A stretch of 64,000 nt of DNA from JAAOII01 sp965207705 (lineage in GTDB: Bacteria > Pseudomonadota > Gammaproteobacteria > CBDBNL01 > JAAOII01): NCBI GenBank assembly GCA_965207705.1, contig OZ242292.1:1860001-1924000 (forward strand), given 5' to 3'. The translations under genes and the position numbers were made by a program. Each line of letters opens with the position of its first letter. Within the stretch, counting starts at the first letter, position 1. The notes under the pieces are model-generated. The model was not told the origin of the DNA. It did no database searches and worked only from the letters and a program-made list of their open reading frames with translations. Below, in pieces: positions 32,557-42,241 of the stretch.

Positions 32557-34068
32557 ATGAAAATTAAAGTGCTAATTATTGCCATTTTATTTGGTCTTTT
32601 GTCACAGGGGGTATTTGCAGATAAAAAAAATGACACATTAAACATCGCTTGGTCTGTTGAGTTAACAACTCTTGACCAATATTTCCTTGCCTTAAGAGAG
32701 GGAATTATAGTTGGAAGATGGATTTGGGATTCTTTGTTATATAAAAATCCTAAAACATTAAAGTTTGAACCGCTGTTGGCAAAATCTTATAGATTCGTTG
32801 ACTCGGTAACTATGGAGTTTGAACTGAGGCGCGGAATTAAGTTTCATAATGGGGAACCATTTGATGCTGATGATGTGGTTTATACACTTAACTTTGTTTC
32901 TAATCCTAAAAACGGCGCGTTTACCCAACGGAATGTTAACTGGATAGAGCGTGTTGAAAAACTGAGCAAGTATAAAGTTCGGTTAAAAATGAAAAAACCT
33001 ACAGCCACTGCATTGGAGTTTCTAGCTGGCGCCTTGCCTATTTATCCTAATGAGTATTATAAAAAAGTGGGACCAGAGGGTATGGGCAAAGCCCCTATTG
33101 GAACAGGTCCTTATAAACTCATAGAATTTAAGCCAAGCGTTTCAATGATACTGGAACGGAATGATAATTATTTTTCTGGGGGTCCAAGAAACAAAGCAAA
33201 AATTAAGCGCATGGTGCATAGGACACTTCCTGAAGAAGGGACTCAAATAGCAGAGTTGCTTTCTAAGAGAATTGACTGGTTATGGAGGGTTCCAAAAGAC
33301 CAGGCAGAAAAATTGGCTAAACTACCTGGTATAAAGGTTGTAAATCAACAGACATTACGTATTGGCTTTTTAAGTTTTGATAGTTCTAACAGGCGTAATA
33401 ATCCATCTCCAGTGAATAATGTTTTGGTGCGTAAAGCTATTGCCCATGCAATTGACCGCGAGGCAATAGTTAAATCATTGGTTGGGGGTTCTTCAGAAGT
33501 AGTGCATACTGCCTGCCATCCACGCCAGTTTGGCTGCGAACAGAATGTTGCTCGTTATGAATATAACCCGGCTAAAGCAAAAAAATTATTAGTTGAGGCA
33601 GGTTATCCAGATGGTTTTACACTTGAATTTCTGGCTAATCGTGATCGCCCTTATGTGGAGGCGATGATGGGCTATTTGAGTGAAGTTGGAATTAAATGCA
33701 ATCTTGTATATACTCAGTATCCGGTGTTACGGAACAAAGTCCATAATGGTGAAATGGAAATCCACTTTTCTACTTGGGGCAGCTATTCTATTCATGATGT
33801 GTCCGCGATTACCAGCAACTTTTTTAAAGCAACTAAGGATGATTATGCCCGCGATAAAAAGGTTGTGGAAGACCTAACTCTAGGAGATAATTCAGTTGAT
33901 TCAGCGGAGCGCAAAGCTGCCTATTCACGTGTAATGAAGCGGATTGCGGATAATGTTTACTGGCTTCCTTTGTTCTCTTATGGAATATATTATGCTTTTT
34001 CTGATGACCTGTTATTTGAACCAACTGATGATGAAGTCCCTCACTTTTATAATTCAGAGTGGCGTTAA
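32557..34068 (+). CDS. Peptide/glutathione ABC transporter binding protein, copy 1
   Basis: 503 residues with a signal peptide (cleavage likely after GVFA). It belongs to SBP family 5 (DppA/OppA/GsiB): DTLNIAWSVELTTLD, FDADDVVYTLNF, GTGPYKLIEF, KAIAHAIDREAIVKSLVGG. These periplasmic receptors bind peptides, glutathione, nickel or opines. ATG at 32557 follows a strong GGGAGGT. A clearly homologous copy lies 160 bp downstream, and the permeases and ATPases come after it. The two receptors probably feed the same permease with different substrates. A conserved loop with two cysteines (CHPRQFGC) is shared by both copies. Confidence 0.9.
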   Translation: MKIKVLIIAILFGLLSQGVFADKKNDTLNIAWSVELTTLDQYFLALREGIIVGRWIWDSLLYKNPKTLKFEPLLAKSYRFVDSVTMEFELRRGIKFHNGEPFDADDVVYTLNFVSNPKNGAFTQRNVNWIERVEKLSKYKVRLKMKKPTATALEFLAGALPIYPNEYYKKVGPEGMGKAPIGTGPYKLIEFKPSVSMILERNDNYFSGGPRNKAKIKRMVHRTLPEEGTQIAELLSKRIDWLWRVPKDQAEKLAKLPGIKVVNQQTLRIGFLSFDSSNRRNNPSPVNNVLVRKAIAHAIDREAIVKSLVGGSSEVVHTACHPRQFGCEQNVARYEYNPAKAKKLLVEAGYPDGFTLEFLANRDRPYVEAMMGYLSEVGIKCNLVYTQYPVLRNKVHNGEMEIHFSTWGSYSIHDVSAITSNFFKATKDDYARDKKVVEDLTLGDNSVDSAERKAAYSRVMKRIADNVYWLPLFSYGIYYAFSDDLLFEPTDDEVPHFYNSEWR

Positions 34069-34086
34069 GCTAATAATTACTTTTTT

Positions 34087-34096
34087 AGTGTATAAT
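34087..34096 (+). promoter_or_regulatory. AGTGTATAAT motif upstream of the second peptide-binding protein
   Basis: TAGTGTATAAT, with TATAAT at 34091-34096, about 130 bases upstream of the gene. The intergenic region of 159 bases is very AT-rich. The motif is shared with the first paralogue and with glpK. Confidence 0.4.
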
Positions 34097-34227
34097 GATT
34101 TACTATATGTAGTTGCTCACTAAAATTAAAATATAAGTTCTATACTATAAATAAATAAAAAATAAATAAAATAATTTTTATTTTAATAATAAGAGCAACA
34201 TATTTTTATTTTTACATGAGGTATGAT

Positions 34228-35742
34228 ATGAAAGTTTTTAAAGTACTTATTTTAACTTTAATTTTAGGGCTTGCTTCCCAGTGGGCCCTTGCTAGCAAAA
34301 AAGACGACACCCTAAACATTGCTTGGACTGGAGAGCTTACAACATTAGACAGATATTATAATGTTTTACGTGAAGGCATTATTGCAGGACGTTTGGTGTG
34401 GGATTCTTTGCTGTATAAAAATCCTAAAACATTAGAGTATGAGCCATTATTGGCAAAATCTTATAAGTTTATTGACTCGGTTACTATGGAGTTTGATTTA
34501 CGCCGTGGAATTAAATTTCATAATGGTGAAGCATTTGACGCTGATGATGTGGTTTACACACTTAACTTTGTTGCGAACCCTGAAAATAAGGTCATAACAC
34601 AAAGGAATGTGAACTGGATAGAGAGCGTAGAAAAAATTAGCAAGTATAAAGTGCGGCTTAAAATGAAACGACCAACTCCTATTGCGTTGGAGTTTCTTTC
34701 TGGACCATTACTTATTTATCCTGACAAATATTATGCGGAGGTAGGTCCTAAAGGAATGGGCAAAAATCCAGTTGGAACGGGTCCTTATAAAGTGAAGGAA
34801 TTTAAACCTGGTGCTTCAATGATATTGGAAAGAAACAACAATTATTTTTCCCAAAGTCCAAAAGGCAAGGCAAAAATTAAACGTATAGTCCAAAGGACAA
34901 TTCCAGATGGCAATACCCAAATAGCAGAACTTCTTTCTGGGCGTATTGATTGGATATGGAAGGTTCCTGCAGACCAAGCCAAAAGTTTGTCCGCACGCAA
35001 AGGCATAACAATTGCAAACGAGCAAACATTACGCGTTGGTTATCTGGGGTTTGATAGTTCTAACAGAAGGAATAAGAAATCGCCAGTGAACAATGTGTTA
35101 GTGCGTAAAGCCATTGCTCATGCAATTGACCGCGAAACAATTGTTAAGTCATTGGTTGGCGGTTCCTCAAAAGTTGTTGCCTCTGTCTGCCATCCGCGCC
35201 AGTTTGGTTGCGAACAGGATGTTGCTCGTTATGAGTATAATCCTGCTAAAGCCAAACAATTGCTTGCTCAAGCGGGCTATCCAAAGGGTTTTAGGATTGA
35301 CTTTCATGCTTATCGTAACCGCCCTTATGCAGAGGCGATGATGGGCTATCTAAGTGCAGTTGGAATTAGACCACAACTTACTTACCTTAAATACGCAGCT
35401 CTACGCGATAAAGTCTATGCTGGTGAAATAGCTTTTCCTTTTATGACTTGGGGCAGTTACTCATTTCATGATGTTTCTGCTATTACAAGTCATTTATTAA
35501 AGGGCACTAAAGATGACTATGCTCGTGATCAACAGCTTATTGATGATTTGACTATAGGAGATAATTCAGTTGACCCAGCTATCCGTAAGGATGCATATTC
35601 CCGGGCGATGAAACGGATTGCAGATAATGTTTATTTGTTTCCACTGTTCACCTATAACATCAATTATGCTTTCTCGTCTGATTTAAACTTTACGCCATCA
35701 GATGATGAGATTCCACGCTTCTATAGTGCAAGCTGGCGCTAA
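34228..35742 (+). CDS. Peptide/glutathione ABC transporter binding protein, copy 2
   Basis: 504 residues from the ATG at 34228. That start is preceded by GAGG at 34218-34221 at proper spacing and gives the same length as copy 1; the ATG at 34216 has no ribosome site. Signal peptide (cleavage near ALA/SKK). It aligns with copy 1 over its whole length with most positions shared, including CHPRQFGCEQ and DSSNRRN. They differ mainly in the C-terminal binding-pocket lobe (for example LEFLANRDRPY against IDFHAYRNRPY), which suggests different ligands. It is closest to the permease genes (44-bp gap). Confidence 0.9.
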   Translation: MKVFKVLILTLILGLASQWALASKKDDTLNIAWTGELTTLDRYYNVLREGIIAGRLVWDSLLYKNPKTLEYEPLLAKSYKFIDSVTMEFDLRRGIKFHNGEAFDADDVVYTLNFVANPENKVITQRNVNWIESVEKISKYKVRLKMKRPTPIALEFLSGPLLIYPDKYYAEVGPKGMGKNPVGTGPYKVKEFKPGASMILERNNNYFSQSPKGKAKIKRIVQRTIPDGNTQIAELLSGRIDWIWKVPADQAKSLSARKGITIANEQTLRVGYLGFDSSNRRNKKSPVNNVLVRKAIAHAIDRETIVKSLVGGSSKVVASVCHPRQFGCEQDVARYEYNPAKAKQLLAQAGYPKGFRIDFHAYRNRPYAEAMMGYLSAVGIRPQLTYLKYAALRDKVYAGEIAFPFMTWGSYSFHDVSAITSHLLKGTKDDYARDQQLIDDLTIGDNSVDPAIRKDAYSRAMKRIADNVYLFPLFTYNINYAFSSDLNFTPSDDEIPRFYSASWR

Positions 35743-35785
35743 TTTTATTGCCATGGCAATAATCATATATTTAAGCTAAGTAAAT

Positions 35786-36703
35786 GTGCTAGTTTACATA
35801 GCTAAACGGCTGGTATTGGCGGTGTTCGTCGCGCTTTTCGTCTCTTTCATAACTTTTATTATGATAAGAGCAGCGGGCGATCCCGCCATTGCCATGGCTG
35901 GCGAGGGAGCCAGTGCTGAGGATATAGAATTTATCCGTATTCAATTTGGTTTTGACAAACCATTACTTTTTCAATATTTAGTTTGGTTTACTGGCATATT
36001 ACGAGGGGACTTCGGAGTTAGCACCTATTTTGCTTTGCCAGTAGTTGAATTACTTGCCGAAAGATTACCTATTACATTATCATTGGGGTTAGCTGCTCTA
36101 ATTTTTTCTATTTTGCTGGCAGTCCCGTTGGGGATTCTGGCTGCGATATACGCTAATTCAATAGTTGACCGTATCGCTTTGTTTATTTCTGTTTCTGGTC
36201 AGGCGTTGCCAAACTTTTGGTTTGCTCTTGTTCTTATTTTATTGTTATCTGTTATGCTGCCATTATTGCCGCCATCAGGTAATGAAAATTGGTATAACTT
36301 TATAATGCCGACACTGGTGCTTGGTTATTATTCAACTCCAGCAATTATGCGTTTGACTCGTTCGGGCATGCTGGAAGTTCTTAATGCCGATTATATTCGC
36401 ACTGCCCGCGCTAAAGGATTGTCACCATTACGTGTAATATTAAAGCATGCGCTGCGTAATGCAATTATTCCAGTAGTTGGCTTGGCGGCAGTTCAGTTTG
36501 GTTATATGTTGGGCGGTTCCATCATAATTGAAAGCATCTTTGCCTTACATGGAATAGGGCAATTGGCTTGGGAGAGTATTGCACGGGCTGACTTCCCAAC
36601 TATGCAGGCAATTGTTTTGGTTCTTTCACTAATTTATGTTGGATTAAATCTAATTGGTGATTTAATAAATGCGTGGTTGGATCCGCGTATTAGGGTAGGT
36701 TGA
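35786..36703 (+). CDS. dppB: Dipeptide/glutathione-type ABC permease, DppB/GsiC
   Basis: 305 residues, six membrane helices. N-terminal IAKRLVLAVFVALFVSFITF and GDPAIAMAGEGASAEDIE are typical of DppB-like subunits, as are the EAA loop RTARAKGLSPLRVILKHALRNAIIPVVG and the end LINAWLDPRIR. The start is GTG at 35786. One base separates it from the next gene. Naming as dpp is by class only; Gsi, Opp or Nik types cannot be separated by sequence alone. Confidence 0.9.
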   Translation: MLVYIAKRLVLAVFVALFVSFITFIMIRAAGDPAIAMAGEGASAEDIEFIRIQFGFDKPLLFQYLVWFTGILRGDFGVSTYFALPVVELLAERLPITLSLGLAALIFSILLAVPLGILAAIYANSIVDRIALFISVSGQALPNFWFALVLILLLSVMLPLLPPSGNENWYNFIMPTLVLGYYSTPAIMRLTRSGMLEVLNADYIRTARAKGLSPLRVILKHALRNAIIPVVGLAAVQFGYMLGGSIIIESIFALHGIGQLAWESIARADFPTMQAIVLVLSLIYVGLNLIGDLINAWLDPRIRVG

Positions 36704-36704
36704 T

Positions 36705-37598
36705 ATGTCTAATAAAGAATTTACATTAAAAGAACCGATAGCAATTTCTCCTGGCAAGATGTTGTTAGATCGCGCACTGAAGCATAAGGGATTTATGTTC
36801 GGTTTAATATGCCTATGTTTTTTTATAGTGGTAGCGATTTTAGCGCCATTGCTGGCACCCAGTGACCCATTCACACAATCCTTATTAATTCGTTTACAGC
36901 CGCCAATTTGGGCGGAGAAAGGCGGTTGGGACCATATTCTCGGCGCCGACCAACTTGGGAGGGACTACCTAAGCCGCTTAATTTATGGGACACGTTTGTC
37001 CTTAATAATTGGCTTTACAGCGATGATTATATCGGGGTTAATTGGAACAACCTTAGGAGTTATAGCAGGTTATTTTGGCGGAAGAGTAGATATAGCGATT
37101 ACCTTTATTATAACAACCCGCCTGTCAATGCCAGTGGTTCTTATCGCCTTGGCGGTAGCCGCGGTGCTGGGTAGTTCACTGCAGATTGTCATAATAATCC
37201 TTGGTTTATTGTTGTGGGATCGCTTTGCAGTGGTTGCTCGCGCCTCAACTATTCAAATACGCGATGCTGATTTTTTGTTGGCTGCTAAGGCAATGGGCTG
37301 TCCACGCTGGCGCATTCTGATTGGTGAGATTGTCCCTAACATAGCCGATGCTTTAATAGTGGTGGCGACTTTGGAAATGGCGCATGCTATTTTGCTTGAG
37401 TCGGCTCTTTCTTTTCTTGGATTAGGAGTGCAGCCACCTTTTCCTTCTTGGGGGTTGATGATAGCTGAAGGTAAAGATTATTTGTTTTTTGACCCCTGGC
37501 TGATAATGATACCTGGGTCGGTATTGTTTTTAATGGTGTTATCAATAAATCTATTGGGAGATGGCATCCGTGATATAACAGCACCTGATGCGCGCTAA
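36705..37598 (+). CDS. dppC: Dipeptide/glutathione-type ABC permease, DppC/GsiD
   Basis: 297 residues, six membrane helices with a cytosolic N-terminus. It has APSDPFTQ, HILGADQLGRDYLSRLIYGTRLSL (family signature) and the EAA loop LAAKAMGCPRWRILIGEIVPNIA, ending LGDGIRDITAPDAR. It pairs with DppB. The start context is the GATATG after the dppB stop. Confidence 0.92.
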   Translation: MSNKEFTLKEPIAISPGKMLLDRALKHKGFMFGLICLCFFIVVAILAPLLAPSDPFTQSLLIRLQPPIWAEKGGWDHILGADQLGRDYLSRLIYGTRLSLIIGFTAMIISGLIGTTLGVIAGYFGGRVDIAITFIITTRLSMPVVLIALAVAAVLGSSLQIVIIILGLLLWDRFAVVARASTIQIRDADFLLAAKAMGCPRWRILIGEIVPNIADALIVVATLEMAHAILLESALSFLGLGVQPPFPSWGLMIAEGKDYLFFDPWLIMIPGSVLFLMVLSINLLGDGIRDITAPDAR

Positions 37599-37632
37599 AT
37601 GTTTATTCTGACTATAAACTTTATTTGAGTTA

Positions 37633-38625
37633 ATGACCGCTATTCTTGATATTGCCAATTTGCGAGTTGATATTAAAACTCCATTGGGTGTTTTGCATGC
37701 GGTGCGCGGCATTGACATCAAGGTAGAAAAAGGTAAGACCTTGGGTATTGTTGGTGAAAGCGGTTGCGGGAAATCTCTTACGATGATGGCTATATTAGAC
37801 CTATTGCCAAAGAATGCCGAGTGTACCGCCGACCGTCTTAATTTTTGTGGTAATGATTTGCAAAGTATGGATAAGCCCAAACTTAGAAATATTTATGGCA
37901 ATGAAATAAGTATTATTTTTCAAGATCCAATGACTTCGTTAAATCCTGCTTATACTATTGGCGATCAATTAACTGAAATTTATCTTTGTCATAAGAAAGC
38001 AAGTAAAGCGGAAGCAGTTGAGCGCGCCATCTATCTTCTTGAAAGAGTTGGAATTACAGCTGCTGCTAGTCGGTTAAGGCAATATCCGCATCAACTATCA
38101 GGAGGATTAAGGCAGCGAGTGATGATTGCAATGGCATTGATGTGTGAGCCAGCTCTACTAATTGCGGATGAACCTACTACCGCGTTGGATGTTACCATCC
38201 AAGCGCAAATTTTACATCTGATTAAGGATTTACAGGAAGAATTTGGCACCAGTGTTATTTTTATTACTCATGATCTTGGTGTTATTGCTCAGATGGCAGA
38301 CCAGATTGCCATAATGTATGCTGGCAAGATTGTTGAACAAGGAACTATAACGTCAGTGTTTAATAAGCCAGGACATCCTTATACTCTGGGACTGCTTGAT
38401 TGCATTCCAATACGTGGCAAGGTTAAGAAGGGGCAACATCTTGGGACTATCCCTGGTATTGTCCCCTCACTTATAGGCAATATTTCTGGTTGTGCTTTTA
38501 GGACACGCTGTAAGTATGCTGAAGAAGCATGCGTGAATAAACTGCCACGGCAAGGAACACCTACTCATAATTGGCGATGCATTATGGATGAAATTCCATC
38601 CACTAAGATAAAAACCGCTGTTTGA
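37633..38625 (+). CDS. dppD: Dipeptide-type ABC transporter ATPase, DppD
   Basis: 330 residues. Walker A is GESGCGKSL, the signature QLSGGLRQRVMIAMAL, and Walker B LLIADEPTTALD. The oligopeptide-transporter C-terminal domain is present with cysteines in SGCAFRTRCKYAEEAC and WRC, a region known to carry an Fe-S or disulfide element in this subgroup. It couples ATP use to the DppB/DppC pair. The 3' end overlaps the next gene by 4 bases. Confidence 0.92.
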   Translation: MTAILDIANLRVDIKTPLGVLHAVRGIDIKVEKGKTLGIVGESGCGKSLTMMAILDLLPKNAECTADRLNFCGNDLQSMDKPKLRNIYGNEISIIFQDPMTSLNPAYTIGDQLTEIYLCHKKASKAEAVERAIYLLERVGITAAASRLRQYPHQLSGGLRQRVMIAMALMCEPALLIADEPTTALDVTIQAQILHLIKDLQEEFGTSVIFITHDLGVIAQMADQIAIMYAGKIVEQGTITSVFNKPGHPYTLGLLDCIPIRGKVKKGQHLGTIPGIVPSLIGNISGCAFRTRCKYAEEACVNKLPRQGTPTHNWRCIMDEIPSTKIKTAV

Positions 38626-39671
38626 TAATGCCTAATAAAGTACAAGATAAAGCAAAAAATAAGGGGAAGAACAAGGGGAAGAATAAAGAAAAAGACGTAG
38701 TGTTGGAAATGCGTAATGTCTCCCGCACCTTTAATATAAAACCATCTATTTTTGCTAAACCCGTCCCCTTACATGCGGTTAGCGACCTATCTATCAAGCT
38801 GTATCGTAATGAAATAGTTGGCTTGGTTGGAGAGAGTGGATGTGGCAAGAGCACTCTGGCGCGTATGCTGCTTGGATTAATGCCAGTAACTGAAGGGGAG
38901 GTTTTATTAGATGGGCAGCCCCTGTCGTCAATGACCTCACAACAGATTGCAAAAGTTGTGCAGCCAATTTTTCAAGATCCATATTCATCGTTAAATCCTC
39001 GTAAACAAATATGGCAGATTGTTGCTATGCCTCTGATTATTCAAGGGGTGAAAGATAAAAAAGTACTGGATAGCAAGGTGCGAGAAATGTTGGATTTAGT
39101 TGGTCTGCCAAGCCGAGTGGAAAGGAATTATCCCAGTCAGCTTTCAGGTGGTCAACGTCAAAGGGTTGCTATAGCTCGTGCTCTTATACCCAAACCCCGT
39201 ATAGTTATATGTGATGAGCCCACATCAGCGCTTGATGTTTCAGTTCAATCACAAATATTGAATCTGTTAAGTGACCTCCAAAAACAACTTGGACTGACTT
39301 ATTTGCTTATTAGTCATAATCTATCTGTTGTTGAACATCTGGCGGATAAGATGTTTGTAATGTATCTTGGGCGGATTGTGGAGGCAGGCATAACCTCAGA
39401 TATTTTTGATAAGCCGCTGCACCCTTACACTGAAGTATTGCTTAATGCCGCTTTAACTCCTACTCCTAATCAAGGTATACCAGATCTGCAACTTGGTAGT
39501 GATTATCCAAATCCAATTAACCAGCCCAGTGGCTGTGCTTTTCATCCGCGCTGTAGCAAAATTTTTGAACCATGCAAAACAAAAAGACCATTATTGGTCG
39601 CAACCGATAAAAATCACTTATGCGCCTGCCATCTTTATCCAGGTAGTTCCACGACTGTATTTAAGCAATAG
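38622..39671 (+). CDS. dppF: Dipeptide-type ABC transporter ATPase, DppF
   Basis: 349 residues. Walker A is GESGCGKST, the signature QLSGGQRQRVAIARAL, Walker B IVICDEPTSALD, and a C-terminal CAFHPRCSKIFEPC oligopeptide domain. It is the second ATPase of the importer. The first about 25 residues are very lysine-rich and partly made by a 12-bp tandem duplication (AAGGGGAAGAAC/T at 38661-38684), so the natural start may be later. An ATG at 38631 is in frame 3 codons on. The stop overlaps the start of ggt by one base. Confidence 0.92.
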   Translation: MIMPNKVQDKAKNKGKNKGKNKEKDVVLEMRNVSRTFNIKPSIFAKPVPLHAVSDLSIKLYRNEIVGLVGESGCGKSTLARMLLGLMPVTEGEVLLDGQPLSSMTSQQIAKVVQPIFQDPYSSLNPRKQIWQIVAMPLIIQGVKDKKVLDSKVREMLDLVGLPSRVERNYPSQLSGGQRQRVAIARALIPKPRIVICDEPTSALDVSVQSQILNLLSDLQKQLGLTYLLISHNLSVVEHLADKMFVMYLGRIVEAGITSDIFDKPLHPYTEVLLNAALTPTPNQGIPDLQLGSDYPNPINQPSGCAFHPRCSKIFEPCKTKRPLLVATDKNHLCACHLYPGSSTTVFKQ

Positions 39672-41239
39672 TGTTAATAAATAAACTCGCCAATTATAGA
39701 CGGGGAGTGGGAAAGGGAAAAGGAGGCGCGGTGGTTTCTCAGAACAAGCAGGCATCAGAGCAAGGAGCTCTAGTCCTCAAGCAAGGAGGCAATGCAGTTG
39801 ATGCTGCTGTAGCTACTGCGATGATGCTTGGTGTGGTTGAACCCTGGATGAGCGGTCTGGGCGGCGGCGGGTATATGTTAATTAGCCCTCCTGATGCTTC
39901 TCCAGTATTAGTGGATTTCAACATGCGCTCACCATTGGCAACATCTATCAAGGATTATCCTTTAACCGCAGGGATTAGTCAGGGTTTGTTTCCATGGACT
40001 ATGGTGGAAGATGAGAGAAATACTCAAGGAGCTTTGTCTATATGCGCTCCAACTGCAGCATCTGGCTTAGAACTTTCTTGGCAGAAATATGGCAAAATGC
40101 CATGGACGGAGTTGTTGCAGCCAGCAATTGATAAGGCGCGTGAAGGAATTGAAGTGGATTGGTATACGCAATTGGCGATAAGTTCAAATACTGAGGGACT
40201 AGCGAGCAATCCGAATGCCAAGAAGGTTTATTTGAAGGAATCAGGAGCGCCCAAAGCAACTGGTTGGAATGCTCTGTCGTCTGTCCATATAGATATGGGT
40301 AAATTGGCAGATACTCTGCAACAAATTGCTGCAGAAGGCAGCGTTGCTATAACTAAAGGAGATGTAGCCAAAGGATTAATTGATGATGTTAAGCAACTTG
40401 GCGGAGTGTTAAGTCAAGATGATTTCCAACTTGCTACGGCGCAAATACGCGAGCCAGGGCATTGCTCTTATGCCAATAACCAAATTTTTTCCTCAGCAGG
40501 GCTAACAGGCGGAGCAACAACTTTGGATATATTTTCATCATTGGATGTGAGTAATGACGTAGTTTTGGATGCTGAGTATTTTCGTAATTTTGCCGCTACA
40601 GCTATACCGATTATGAAACATCGTGTGACTGCTCTTGGCGATAGTGAGGTTAATGAAAATAGCCATCCTTCTTGTACCACTCATTTTTGTGTTACGGATA
40701 AAGATGGCTTGACTGTATCAACTACTATAACTTTGGTATCAATGTTTGGTTCCAAAGTTCTTTCACCGCAAACTGGAATTATACTTAATAACGCAATGTC
40801 ATGGTTTGATCCCACTCCCGGGAAACCTAATTCTATATGGGCGGGTAAATTATGCCTTAATAATATGTCGCCTCTTATTATTAAGCATGCCAATGGTAGG
40901 ACCACAGCGCTTGGCGCTGCTGGCGGACGCAAGATAACTCCAGCTGTGGCACAATTGTTAGGATTTATATTACACGCTAAGCTGTCATTGTTTGATGCCA
41001 CTAATCAGCCGCGAATTGATGTACAAGCCAACGGCAGTATAATAGCCGATAGTAGTTTGGATTCAAGTATCATTACCTCTCTCGGTGATGTTGGCAAAGT
41101 GCATCAGGTTGAACAAAGCGTATTCCCCAATCATTTTGGTATTGTCAGTGCGTTGAGTAATTATAAAGGGGATATAGAGGCGGTGGCGCATCGCTTTCTG
41201 CCTCCCGCCAAAGCAGTAGTTGTTGAGCCGCTTCATTAA
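39671..41239 (+). CDS. ggt: Gamma-glutamyltransferase without signal peptide
   Basis: 522 residues. An N-terminal-nucleophile hydrolase that cleaves gamma-glutamyl bonds, chiefly of glutathione. GGNAVDAAVATA and SGLGGGGYMLI lie in the large chain. Self-cleavage would occur before Thr336 in CTTHFCVTDKDG, and GAAGGRKI closes the oxyanion site. The start is GTG, overlapping the dppF stop as TAGTG. No signal peptide is visible although bacterial Ggt is usually periplasmic, so this enzyme probably works in the cytoplasm on imported gamma-glutamyl peptides. The usual PPPSSGG stretch is replaced by SSAGLTGG. Linkage to the importer suggests glutathione or gamma-glutamyl peptide use. Confidence 0.88.
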   Translation: MLINKLANYRRGVGKGKGGAVVSQNKQASEQGALVLKQGGNAVDAAVATAMMLGVVEPWMSGLGGGGYMLISPPDASPVLVDFNMRSPLATSIKDYPLTAGISQGLFPWTMVEDERNTQGALSICAPTAASGLELSWQKYGKMPWTELLQPAIDKAREGIEVDWYTQLAISSNTEGLASNPNAKKVYLKESGAPKATGWNALSSVHIDMGKLADTLQQIAAEGSVAITKGDVAKGLIDDVKQLGGVLSQDDFQLATAQIREPGHCSYANNQIFSSAGLTGGATTLDIFSSLDVSNDVVLDAEYFRNFAATAIPIMKHRVTALGDSEVNENSHPSCTTHFCVTDKDGLTVSTTITLVSMFGSKVLSPQTGIILNNAMSWFDPTPGKPNSIWAGKLCLNNMSPLIIKHANGRTTALGAAGGRKITPAVAQLLGFILHAKLSLFDATNQPRIDVQANGSIIADSSLDSSIITSLGDVGKVHQVEQSVFPNHFGIVSALSNYKGDIEAVAHRFLPPAKAVVVEPLH

Positions 41240-41268
41240 CTAAAAAAATTACTACTATTATTATAATT

Positions 41269-42180
41269 ATGAAACAAGATTTACCCGCGTATGTCATAAG
41301 TTTAGAACATGCTATTGAGAGGCGGGAGAAGATAAAAAAATCCCTTGATGGGATGGGAATTGATTTTGAGTTCTGGCGAGCAACTGATGATAGGAATCTT
41401 AGGAGTGATGAAATAGCTATATTAGGAGAGGATAGATTAAAACAATATCAACGTGTATTAAACATTGGAGCAGTAGGTTGCCTACTTTCTCATTACAGAA
41501 TATATCAGGATATGCTAAGTAACTCTATAGGTAAAGCGTTAATTTTAGAAGACGATGTTAAATTCCATCCAGAATTTAACAAGATATTGGAAGATATTCT
41601 CAGAACTTCAAATAGTTGGAATTTACTTCATTTAGGATATGCGGTTGTTAATTCATCAAGCCCATTATTTAGCCAAAAGAATAATCCTCTGTATTTTTGG
41701 CATAAAAAATTATTGGGTTCTTATACAAATAATAAAGGGGTATCCAAAAATTTTAGCATTGGCATTGTAAAAACTGCTATAGGACTTAGCCACGGTTATT
41801 TAATTAATAATATTGGCGCTAGATATATGATGGAAGCATCATTACAGGGCATCCATCCAATAGATTGGGCTTTCAATTGCAACAGGGATCCTAAAAGATT
41901 GGCTATAAGTCCTTCTATATGTTATCAAACTCCAGGAGGAGGATCTAGTTATATTGGAAACTCATCACCTGAAACTAGCGATTTGCCATCTAATAAAGCT
42001 ATAGATTCCATAGTCGCAACTTCTCATTCTAGTGGCTTTATTAAGATTAAAAACCACCGAATAGATAAATATTATCAGACATTTCTAAATTTCTTAAGGG
42101 GGATAAGAAGGGCTACCTATATTGTCACGAGATTGGGTACTAGACCCTTTTATGATAAAAAGTTTCATAGAAGAAGGTAG
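41269..42180 (+). CDS. GT25-family LPS glycosyltransferase
   Basis: 303 residues. The N-terminal PAYVISLEHAIERREKIKKSL is the GT25 pattern, followed by GAVGCLLSHYRIYQDML and the acidic motif ILEDDVKF (about 95-102). HGYLINNIGARYMM and PIDWAF match the family C-half. Members add galactose or glucose to lipooligosaccharide or to collagen-like acceptors. It starts 29 bp after ggt and is otherwise isolated from envelope genes. The C-terminal region is basic (FHRRR) and probably peripheral to the membrane. Confidence 0.85.
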   Translation: MKQDLPAYVISLEHAIERREKIKKSLDGMGIDFEFWRATDDRNLRSDEIAILGEDRLKQYQRVLNIGAVGCLLSHYRIYQDMLSNSIGKALILEDDVKFHPEFNKILEDILRTSNSWNLLHLGYAVVNSSSPLFSQKNNPLYFWHKKLLGSYTNNKGVSKNFSIGIVKTAIGLSHGYLINNIGARYMMEASLQGIHPIDWAFNCNRDPKRLAISPSICYQTPGGGSSYIGNSSPETSDLPSNKAIDSIVATSHSSGFIKIKNHRIDKYYQTFLNFLRGIRRATYIVTRLGTRPFYDKKFHRRR

Positions 42181-42241
42181 CATCTTTTTGTTGCTATAGT
42201 ATTTATAATAAAAGCAAATAACTTTATACTAAATATTAATT

